From positions 238,457,914 through 238,521,913 of the forward strand of contig OY821520.1 of assembly GCA_963682025.1 (NCBI GenBank): 64,000 nucleotides of DNA, given 5' to 3'. The position numbers and the translations under genes were made by a program. Shown here piece by piece: positions 23,564 to 32,946 of the stretch. Below the pieces are notes generated by a model. That model was not told the origin of the DNA and made no database searches. It worked only from the letters and a program-made list of their open reading frames with translations. How positions within the stretch are numbered: the stretch's first letter is position 1; each line of letters opens with the position of its first letter. The stretch comes from Cordilura impudica (lineage: Eukaryota; Arthropoda; Insecta; Diptera; Scathophagidae).

Positions 23564-23604
23564 AATCGCTGATGAAGGCTGAAATGCCAGAAACCGGTCC
23601 GATT
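23564..23604 (+). ncRNA. hammerhead-ribozyme-like motif
   Basis: In order: AATCG (stem I), CTGATGA (23569-23575), A, GGC-TGAAAT-GCC (stem II with a 6-base loop), A, GAA, ACCGGT (self-complementary minimal stem III, 23593-23598), C (cleavage position 23599), CGATT (stem I partner). Stem I pairs perfectly over 5 bp. The invariant core CUGAUGA/GAA, the A15.1-U16.1 pair and an allowed cleavage triplet (GUC) are present. An A-A mismatch at the base of stem II is unusual and may weaken it. Tiny palindromic stem III motifs of this type are known from Penelope-like elements and retrozymes, where they may work as dimers. Confidence 0.6.
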
Positions 23605-23835
23605 AAGAATACAGTGCAGTTATGAATTTTTGAAATATATGCTTTCTTCTTCTCTACCACGCACCATTTAAACAAAATTTCTTAGTTTTAGTTAATTAAG
23701 CAAATCGCACCTTTCATTCTAAAACCTAGAATATCCTTAATTGTCTCGGATTTCTAGTCATAGCTTCAAGTCCCATTACGCATAATAATAAGTTTCATTT
23801 CATTCCATCAGCCAGAAATCATTGTTTCAGAGATA

Positions 23836-25141
23836 AAGGGTGATTTTTTAAGAGCTATAGGAAAGTTTTCCAAAAAAAAAACACATAAAATTCAGAAAAA
23901 TGCATGAAATCTTTATTTAAATCGATAGTACGGTCCATATAATTTAATGTTTGAAGATTATTTCATGCAAATGTTGTCCGTGACTGCGCCTCAAATGGTC
24001 CATCCGCTTAGTCCAATTTTGGCATACTCTTTCCAACATTTCGGCCGGTATCTCACGAATAAATGCTTCAATGTTGTCTTCCAATGCGTCAATTGAAGCG
24101 GGATTGTCTGTATAGACATGAGCTTTAACATAGCCCCACAAAAAATGGTCTAAAGGCGTTAAATCGCACGATCTAGGCGGCCAATTGACCGGTCCCGAAC
24201 GTAAAATAAAATGTTCACCGAACTCGCCTCTAAATAAGTCCATTGTTGCGCGTGCTGTGTGGCATGTGGCACCGCCTTGTTGAATCCACATGTCATGCAA
24301 ATCAAGCTCTTGCATTTTGGGCAAAAAAAAAGTTGGATATCATCTCTCGGTAGCGCTCACCGTTCACAGTTACGTTACGATTCGCATCATCTTTGAAGAA
24401 GTACGGTCCAATGATGCCACCAGCCCATAAACCGCACCAAACTGTGACTTTTTCTGGATGCATTGGTAGCCCTTCCAACGCTTCTGGCTGATATTCACTC
24501 CAAAATCGACAATTCTGCTTATTTACGTACCCATTGAGCCAAAAATTAGCTTCGTCGCTGAACACAATTTTTCGGTAAAAAAGTGGATCTTCGGCCAACT
24601 TTCCAAGAGCCCATTCACCAAAAATTCTACGTTGTGGTAGGTCGTTCGGCTTCAATTCTTGCACCAACTGTATTTTGAAAGGCTTCACACCTAAATCCTT
24701 CCGCAAAATTTTCACGTTGTTGAGTAACAGAGGCCCAATTGCTGCGAACGGCGACGAATCGATAATTGATGATCATCATTAACACTGGCCGATACAGCTG
24801 CGATATTTTCTTCAGTTCGCACTCTACGTAAGCGTGTTGGTGGTTTAATGTCCAACAATGTAAATTTGGTGCGAAATTTAGTCACAATAGCCCGAATAGC
24901 CGCTTCAGTGGGTCGATTAAACTGACCATAAAATGGAAGAAGCGCGCGATGAACTTTCTTAACAGAGCACGCATTTTGATAATAAAATTCAATAACTTGC
25001 AAGCGTTGTTCGTTTGTAAGACGATTCATGGTTAAATTATAGACTAAACTGAAGATGTTTGACAATGAAACAAAACACGAAACGTGCGTCAGCTGTTTAA
25101 ACCAGTGTTGCCAAAAAGATAATAGCTAAAAAATCACCCTT
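23836..25141 (-). mobile_element. DD41D mariner, copy 2, inactive
   Basis: Ends AAGGGTGATTTTTTAAGAGC and, inverted, AAGGGTGATTTTTTAGCTAT, flanked by TA on both sides (23834-23835 and 25142-25143). Length 1306 bp. The terminal repeats and protein differ from the 2960-4250 element, so it is a different lineage of the same group. Confidence 0.9.
23944..25029 (-). pseudogene. DD41D mariner transposase with a lost catalytic Asp
   Basis: Three consecutive frames together cover a full transposase. The start is taken at MNRLTNEQRLQVIEFYY (25029). The HTH part runs to about 24712, then after a frameshift MKILRKDLGVKPFKI leads to FSDEANFWLNG with the first catalytic Asp. After a second frameshift, in a run of nine A's near 24325-24333, comes WIQQGGATCHTA and DLTPLDHFLWGYVK with the third Asp. 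The second catalytic Asp is Gly (QQGG for QQDG), which alone should abolish cleavage. The C-terminus ends LHEIIFKH, the usual place. Confidence 0.88.
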
Positions 25142-25160
25142 TATAATGCGATGCTCTTTT

Positions 25161-25162
<2 letters not shown>

Positions 25163-25188
<26 letters not shown>
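25163..25188. repeat. poly-A run of 26
   Basis: Uninterrupted A run shortly after the DD41D element. No LINE or SINE body is recognisable before it. Confidence 0.8.
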
Positions 25189-25191
<3 letters not shown>

Positions 25192-25834
25192 GTGTTTTTG
25201 GAACTAAAAAAACAAAAAAAAATCCAAAATTTCTTTTAAAATGATTCATTGTTTAACAAAACCAGTTTTTGTTAAAATCGTAAAATTCAATTTTAGTTGT
25301 TTACAAAAACGAGCATTAATCACTATTGAAACAATAAAGTTATTAACATGAGATTTGACACAGATGTCAAAAATAGTTTTATTAGCCTGAAAAATTATTT
25401 TCGAAATTTTATATATCCGCGAAGTTTAAATTAAAAATACACAATTTCATTTGGACACAATGGGTATTGCAAAATAAACAAATAAAATTATAGTCGATCC
25501 ATCTTTGCTGAGGCAATAACTGAATATATAAAATAAGCATAGATTTAACTGCAGATCGGGAAGCAGCTTTGTATGGGGACGTAATACACACAGATACATC
25601 AAACTTTATCGATACATACCGGGTGGATCATGTAAGTTTTGCATTTTGATTTTGCTATTATTCGGTATTTTTATTCGGCTTTCTTATTCAAAAGTGCAAT
25701 CCTTGCGGTTAATTATGGAACACTATTTGACTCCCTCGGCTGGCGTTGCAGTAGCCCACACGATCAACCCAATTTTTCAGTACATTTTTGATAGTATGGA
25801 GCTGTATTTTTCCGTTGAATGCACTAATCTATTT

Positions 25835-25938
25835 TTTCAGAGCCTCAATCGATGATTGATTGTGATCAGCGTAATACTCATCGTGAACAGCTCCCAACAA
25901 ATAATAGTTGAACAGGATCAAATCTATGCTGGGCGGTG
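25835..25938 (-). pseudogene. mariner-like transposase relic, third catalytic block
   Basis: Minus-strand reading gives PPSIDLILFNYYLLGAVHDE followed by YYADHNQSSIEALKK, a decayed version of the PPRSCDLTPLDYFLWGYVK block. The third catalytic Asp is replaced (FNYY for LDYF). It continues the piece at 31895-32491. Confidence 0.65.
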
Positions 25939-26296
25939 CACAGTGGACCATTTTACGAGAAGGCGGTCAAAAATCCATAACTTTTAATTGGATTGAAATT
26001 TTGATATGCGGTTTTTTTTTTGTTTGGTAGGTGGGACTTTAGCCTTTAATATTTGCTAAATAGTAAATATCGACCGTTAATAAAAAAGTTATGGAGGTTT
26101 TAAAATAGATTTTCATTTTAGTTGAATTTGAGTACAAAAATGAAGTGTTAAAAGGTTAAAAAAGGTTTTTTTTTTTAATATAATGTGTTAATTTTAAAGT
26201 TAATTTTTCAACTAATACTTTTTAAAAATTTTTAAATTTTGTCAAAAATTGCCAAAGTTTTAGTCCTAATGTTCACAATGTCTTTTTAAATTTTTA

Positions 26297-27808
26297 TACC
26301 CTCCACGCCAGTGTGCAGAGGGTATATATAAATATGTCATTCCGTTTGTAATAATTAGAAAAAAATTTTGGACCCCATAAAATATATATATTTGTGATCC
26401 TTATAACAACCGGAGTTCATATAGCGATGTCCGTCTGTCCGTCTGTGGAAATCACGATCGCGGCATCAATCGGGCAGCTAGGGTGCTCGCTGACATAAAA
26501 AATAATTCACTAACATCCTGAGAAGTTTGCTGTATTAAATCGGCCAAATCGGTCGATTAGGGCCCGAGATTTGAATGAAGAACTAAAAAAGTCTTGAAAA
26601 AATATAATTTTCTATGTTGTTCTTGTCACGATCACGCCCTCAATAGTGCAGCTACAGTGATCATTATTATTGAGAATGATTCACCAAATTCATTGGAAGA
26701 TTTCTGTTTCAAAAATCATTAAAATCGGTGGAACAGGTCCAGGGAAATCTCTGAAAAAGTAAAAAAAAAAAATGAAAAATATGATGTTTCTATATTGTTC
26801 TTGTTGTTATTCTAAATGTTGTGTTGTTGTCATAGCTGAACTTGTTGTTTTTGTGGTCGTTGTGGTAATAATATAATAAAAACTAACCCTTTGTAAATTT
26901 TTTTTTTATTAAATCTGGTAGAAAAATTTAAAAGTTTCCATTGAGATATTAAACATAAACATAAAATCATGCTGTCAAGCACGAAGTAATTTGTTTTTTT
27001 CTATTCTTCTTTGTGTTTTTCGCTTCTTTTGACAGAGATGCCACTCGTTTACAATTAAAATAAATAAAAAAATAGATTTGTAGACTGTCGTTAAGATGTA
27101 TGTACTTACTGAATCACTTAATCCTTAGTGCAAACAACAATAGCTGTCGATATATTTTGCGATTGTCGGATCGTTGAAATTTACAGAATCGGACTACAGA
27201 AAACATTAATTTAAATTCAATGAATTTTAGAAAACGTCAAATGATATTTAAGAATTGCGAACATAAAAATTGTTACATAAATAAACGCAATTTGATGAGA
27301 ATGTTATTTTTTATATATAAATTTTCACAATTTTTTTTGGATGAATATTTGAAGTTCTTCAGAAAATAAAGATAACAAATTATTTTATTTAAAATGTTTG
27401 CGATATTTGGTTTTTTGCGTTTGGCATCCCTAATTTAATTATTTATTATTATAAATTTATTCTCTATGTTTTCCAAATATGGCAATATTTTTTTGAAAAA
27501 AAAGTTGAGAGAGCTTTTTTCGGTTATTATTTTGTTACTCCATCCGACTTATATGGCCGCAATGAAGAAATATTTGGCCAGTTAAAAGCCAAAAAAGCAC
27601 GATTTAATGCATATAGCCACCCTACACAACCATTACCTTTGCAATGGAGGTTAGGGCGAGCTATTTAATTAGCAAAAACTAAACGCATGCATATAGGAAA
27701 TGCATGCATATTTTTCCAATATTTTGTTTACATTTATCATCAATACTCAAACCGAGGTGGAGGGTATCAAAGATTCGGCACAGCCGAATTTAACACTCTT
27801 AATTGTTT
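26297..27808 (+). mobile_element. DH2-family repeat, short form
   Basis: Starts ATACCCTCCACGCCAGTGTG. It has the GTCCGTCTGTCCGTCTGTGG tract at 26429-26448 and ends GGTGGAGGGTATC, hairpin ATTCGGCACAGCCGAAT, ACTCTTAATTG. Relative to the 3.2-4.7 kb copies it lacks the middle, the join being near 26935. It directly abuts Transib sequence on its left. Confidence 0.85.
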
Positions 27809-28088
27809 TTTGTTAAAATAAGACCATATTTGGAAAATAAAATTTTTTTTTTCATATTAAAAGGGAGTTTTGCTATTAGATTTTGTGGCAACACAAAATA
27901 ACACAATACAATACAGAATCTAACTAAGTGATGGCAACTTTTGATTTTGAATTAAATTATGTTAATAAAATATATTTTCATTTATTGACTCCAAATACTA
28001 CTACCTGGGAATTATTATCGAACTTAAATTTCTTGGTTTTTGCTTTGTCTACCATGAAGTCTAGTCATCATGAACACTGGTTCAAATT
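27809..28088. other. spacer between two opposed DH2 copies
   Basis: No family match. The 70-codon open frame at 27928 runs from here into repeat sequence and is not convincing as a gene. Confidence 0.4.
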
Positions 28089-31000
28089 AGGGATGCCAAA
28101 CGCAAGCAACCAGATGTCCCAAAAATTTAAAATAAGATAATTTGTTATCTTTATTTTCTGAAAAACTTCAAATTTTCATCCACAAAAATTGTGTAAAATA
28201 ATATATAAATAGCATTCTCATTAAATTGCGCTTTATTTATGTAACAATTTTTATGTTCGCAATTCTTAAGTATCATTTGAGGTTTTCTAAACTTAATTGA
28301 ATTTTAGTTAATGTTTTCTTATCCTGAAATGCTTTTAATGTCTCCTGAATCGCAATATTTTTTTAAATTTCAGTTGATTTTTAAATGTAAACATTTTGAA
28401 ATGAGTTTTCTTATCCTGAAATGCTATTAATGTCTCCTGAATCGCAATATTTTTTTTAAATTTCAGTTGATTTTTAAATGTAAAAACATTTTTAAATGAG
28501 TTTTCTGAATATCAATTTGTGTTTAAAGAATAAAATTTATATTTTAAAAATTCAATTGTCTTCTAAATTTCAAGTTATTATTTCCGACGTTTTAATATGA
28601 TTTTCTGAAATTCAATTAATATTTTCTAATTTATAATTGGAAATCTGAATTCCAGTTTTTACAATTGATATTTTCTTAAATTTGAATGGAAAATTTAAAA
28701 GGCGCAATTCTGAATTTATGTGAATAATAACGTTTTAGTAATTATAAAAAATTTTTAAAAATTATATATAATCGCAATCAGATATTTTGCAGGTAAAACA
28801 GAATAATAATTTTATATAACTATGTAGAACTGTTTTGAAAGCAAAAAACTTATTGCTTCTTCTTTATTCAGCTCTGTATATACTTTTAACATTGTCGTGT
28901 TGGATATCTAATTGAAAATGTTGACATTCATGTTAAAATAGAAATAACTATTGCAAAGCTAATTAGAACAAAAATTGTGGCGCCATCTACTGTGGCATAG
29001 TCACACACCGCAAAATGAAGTGACACTCTGTTTGTTAAGGCAAAAGAAATGTATTTTCCCTAAAACAAATTATTGCACAATTTTATATAAATAAAATAAT
29101 ATACCAATTTATTTCTAACATGCGGTTATTATGGATATAGATATATAGAATATATGTATGTATATTATTTTATTATTTACTATATGTATGTATGTATATG
29201 TAAATATTACACACAAAAAATACAATAACAAAATACTACAAAATCAATATCAATGCATTTTATATTACTTTTCTTAGCTAATAAATAAATATTATTTTTT
29301 TAATAATAAACAAAAACCATACGTTTTTCTATAATTCTTTTACAAATATGACCATAAGTATGGCATATGAACTTCTTGTTGTGTTTACAAAATAGAGTTA
29401 CCGAGTTCATCATATATGGACATTATTGGGGAAACGGTTAACATTTATTATCATTAGTATTATTTTAATAATATTTATGCTCTATAATTAACAAACTTCC
29501 CTTTTTATATGAGCATTTCAAGAAATAAATCATAAATCTAATAATGCATTTAACAATTTAAAACATTAATTGCTATTTTACAGTAATCCAGTAAATTTGC
29601 ATTACATTTTTAACAGGGTAACATTATTCATCATTAGTGGCAGCAAGCAATAATGATAGAACTAACTTAAAGCTTAGTTAACCACACGTAACAGTAACGT
29701 AACGTGTCAGCTGTTTTTAGTTACATGAAAAGCGTTGGACATTCCGGTTACGTTCAGCAATGTTATAAATGCTTCTCATGTATACGTATATTATATTACA
29801 TGTATATTTTATGGAGAATATGTTTATATTTGCAAAACTTGCGATGTTATATGGTGTCTCGACTAGCTACAATTCATGGCAATGAACAAGTCAATGGCTA
29901 GTGGAGACCGCTTATGTTCATGTCATGACTTTAAAATCCAACTTTTTGCCATGGCAGAAATTCTGCCATAAGCCCTGCCATTAATTTTAAGTTTCATTCG
30001 TTTTTGACGTTTAAATATTTTAAAATGGCCCAACTTAAATCAAATAAAAGCCAAATTAATAATTTCATTAATATGTATCACGAATATGAGTGTTTATGGA
30101 ACTACAAAAGTGAAAACTATAAAAAACGGATTTAAAAAGAAAAGCGTGGGAGGAAATTGGACACAAATTTAAGTGTTTACAGTTCAAAGACATTTTGGTA
30201 ATGAAATGCCTAGACATAATTTGCCCATTTCGTGTTTTGACGTTATTATATTTCTCTGACTTGAACATGAACATTGCCATGAATTAGAGCTAGTCGAGGC
30301 ACCGTGTTATAAAAATCCCAAAATATTGATATTTATTATATATATTATATATATTTTTTCTTTAATATATGTATGGATATGTAAATATTACACACAAAAA
30401 ATACAACATCAAAAGTTATTGTTGTGTTTTTCTTTAAATAAATTAATACATAATTTTTTTTTTTCGTAAATTTACATTGTTTTTTTTTGCTTTAGATGTT
30501 GTTGAATTTTTACTCCCTTTATATTAACTCGTAGTGTCTTCTTCTCTGCTTGTCGACAAAATTTTGGATCGATTTTTAGCCCCTTTCCCGTGACTCAATT
30601 GATCTGAAACTTTGCACGCAGGCTCGTGGCGATGATAAAAATGATCTAACAAACGTTTTTTGTGATGCCAAAACTTTTAAATTTTTCTACCATAGTTGAT
30701 AAAAAATGTACAAAGGGTTAGTTTTTATTATATTATTACCACAACGGCCAGAAAAACAACAAGTCCAGCTATGACAACAATACAACATTTAGAATAACAA
30801 CAAGAACAATACAGAAACATATTTTTTTAAATTTTTTTTACTTCTTCAGTGATTTATCGGTACCTGTTAAACCGATTTTAATGATTTTTGAAACAGGAAT
30901 CTTCCCATGATCTTGGTGAATCATTCTCGCTAATAATCACCCTAACTGTCATATTGAGGGCGTGATCGTGACAAGAACAACATAGAAAATCATATTTTTT

Positions 31001-31312
31001 CAAGACTTTTTTAGTTCTTCATTCAAATCTCGGGCCCTAATCAACCGATTTGGGCGATTTTAAACAGCAAATTTCTCAGAATGTTAGTGAATAATTTTTT
31101 ATGCCAACGAGCACCCTAGCTGCCCGATTGAAGTTGTCATCGTGCTTTCCACAAAAGGACAGACGGACAGACGGACATCGCTATATCAACTCCGCTTGTT
31201 GTAAGGATCACAAATATATATATTTTTTGGGGTCCAGAATTTTTTTTCTAATCATTACAAATGGAATGACAAACTTATATATACCCTCTGCATACTGGGG
31301 TGAAGGGGATGA
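28089..31312 (-). mobile_element. DH2-family repeat, long form, rearranged
   Basis: The 5' end lies at the right (CCCTCTGCATACTGGGG) and the GTCC tract near 31157-31180. Internal segments match 53300-54740 and 58000-59500, but their order differs. The block around 28880-29230 precedes the block 29395-29640, whereas the 52037 copy has them the other way round, and part of the first block recurs at 30330-30440. The 3' end with its hairpin is missing. A MITE lies inside (29852-30304). Confidence 0.75.
29852..30304. mobile_element. MITE-4 inside DH2
   Basis: Inverted ends of about 31 bp: GGTGTCTCGACTAGCT..AATTCATGGCAATG on the left and its complement CATTGCCATGAATT..AGCTAGTCGAGGCACC on the right, with three mismatches. 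TGTTATA flanks both sides (29845-29851 and 30305-30311), a 7-8 bp duplication that would suit hAT. No coding sequence. Confidence 0.75.
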
Positions 31313-31316
31313 TAAA

Positions 31317-31400
31317 AGATGGGTATAGGTCCAATATTTTTGGTAGTTACAAACATCAGGGCAAACTCATTATACCCTAACCACATAGTGGAAAACTTTT
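31317..31400 (-). mobile_element. DH1 fragment inside the second Transib
   Basis: Reverse complement of the fragment at 8092-8180 of the first Transib (AAAGATGGGTATAGGTCCAA, TTTTTGGTAGTTACAAACAT, CCACATAGTGG), in the same position relative to the Transib left end. Confidence 0.7.
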
Positions 31401-31894
31401 GTTTCATAAATTTTCCACAAAATATCTGACCTTGGGTCAAAAAAATTGATCTGGTACACACGGGCCAAAACTGGCGGGTATACAATGAGGTATAGGAGCG
31501 TAGAGGAGGGTTCGGACTATAGAAGAGTGCAACATTTTTTTAATGGCTTTCGATGGGCAGGTAGAAGATTTTCAGGAAATTTTGACCATTTTATTTTATT
31601 TTTTTTTTTATTTCTAAACGACTCAGTGACTTTAACATTAGTGGCTTAGAAGTTACAAAACAAAAAAGTTGCAGTCATTTAAAAATTAAAATTTCCGAAG
31701 AAATTTTTAATTTTAACAAAACACTGAGAAAGTCTATTTTCGACGACCCTGTTCGTTGTGATATAGTTGAAATTTTTTGTCTCCCGAGGTTCACTGGTGT
31801 TTACTTTCAAATGAATAATATAACTTTAAAATCGGTAACCATAAAAAAAAATGATTTTTGGCTGCCTTCGCGAAATATGGTCCACAGTGCGGTG

Positions 31895-32491
31895 CACCAC
31901 GGTGGCCAATGCACATCGCCAAAACGGCTAATAACTCGATTTTCTAACTTGCCCTGCAAATGATTGATTGTTTCATGGCTTGTATGGAACGGCGCGCCAT
32001 TCTGTTGAAACCAAATGTTGTCTAGATTCATATCTTCGAAAATGGGCCACAAATAATCAGTTATCATTGCACGATAGCACCGTAGCCCATTTAGAGAACC
32101 GGAAACATTGTGGATAGTCGTGCGGCATCAGCTCCGGCACTAAGTAAACTTTTTTTTTGGCGTCATACGCTCTTTATGCAAAATTCGCATCAAAGAAGTG
32201 CAATGTTTTCGTTTGTGCGTCATACGCTCTTTATGCAAAATTCGTGTCAAAGAAGTGCAATGTTTTTGTTTGTGCGCACTGTACGATCACGAGAACGTGT
32301 TGTTTTTTTAATCCAATAACGATCCGGTTTCACGCACACGTTTGACAAAATTGTCCACATATTGCCTGGAAGTTGCTTCTTTTTTATCCGAATTTTTAAC
32401 GTAATTTTCTTGCACTTTCGTTAGAAGAATCACCACCTTGGAAATAAGTTTTAAATATTTCCCAACGTTTCTCAAGCGTAAATCGTCTCAT
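31895..32491 (-). pseudogene. mariner-like transposase relic, N-terminal to second catalytic block
   Basis: Start taken at MRRFTLEKRWEIFKTYF (32491), typical of mariner-like N-termini. The middle is lost or rearranged and includes a 58-bp tandem duplication (32161-32276). Near 32067 the frame MITDYLWPIFEDMNLDNIWF leads to QQNGAPFHTS, where the catalytic Asp is Asn, and then to VHWPPW just before the Transib insertion. Confidence 0.65.
32161..32276. repeat. 58-bp tandem duplication
   Basis: Two adjacent 58-bp units beginning CGTCATACGCTCTTTATGCA, with three visible differences. They lie within the mariner-like relic. Confidence 0.9.
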
Positions 32492-32946
32492 TTCGTAAGC
32501 GGCATATATATTACTAACCTCTTGTCATAACACACCTGACATTGTGGTTGCCATACTCAATATAACCAGTAGTTCAAAAAGCAAACACTAGAGAGACAAA
32601 CCTGTATTTGATTAAGTCGTTCTGATAGGTGTTATTTGTGCAGGTCTGAACATGCACAGATTTTCACTAATTTCAGTAGCGTTCGTCCTATAGTCGATAA
32701 AAGATTATATAAAAAATTTCATCGAAATATATTCATGTACAGTAGAAACTTGATTCTTGCACCTAATGAAAACCGGGCTCGGTGCAAGTTTCGAGGTTGT
32801 CGCAAGTGCCGAGTATTAATTTCCCATACAAAATAAAAGGCACATACATCTGTTTAGAATCTAAGTTTAATATTTCAATTCAAAACACTTAGTTCAACGC
32901 ATTCGTATAACAAGAGATACATATTTTATGTGGAATTAAAAAAATT

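Larger units (their letters stand above)
25939..31889 (-). mobile_element. second Transib, non-autonomous, with nested DH2 copies
   Basis: The left edge CACAGTGGACCATTTTACGA matches the right end of the 7520-11252 element in reverse, to about 26290. The right edge (31401-31889) matches its left end, 7520-8070, in reverse and ends GGTCCACAGTG. A 5-bp duplication CGGTG flanks both sides (25934-25938 and 31890-31894). All transposase sequence is missing; DH2 copies occupy the middle. The outer heptamer at the right end reads CACTGTG inward, a change from CACAGTG. Confidence 0.85.
25601..32599 (-). mobile_element. mariner-like relic split by Transib
   Basis: Transposase pieces occur on both sides of the Transib at 25939-31889 and join in sense across the CGGTG duplication. 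Terminal repeats could not be recognised, so the limits are set by flanking DH1 sequence and are approximate. Confidence 0.6.

Noticed and set aside
25646..25855. 69-codon plus-strand frame as a gene
   Set aside because: It is antisense to the mariner-like relic's third catalytic block and flank.
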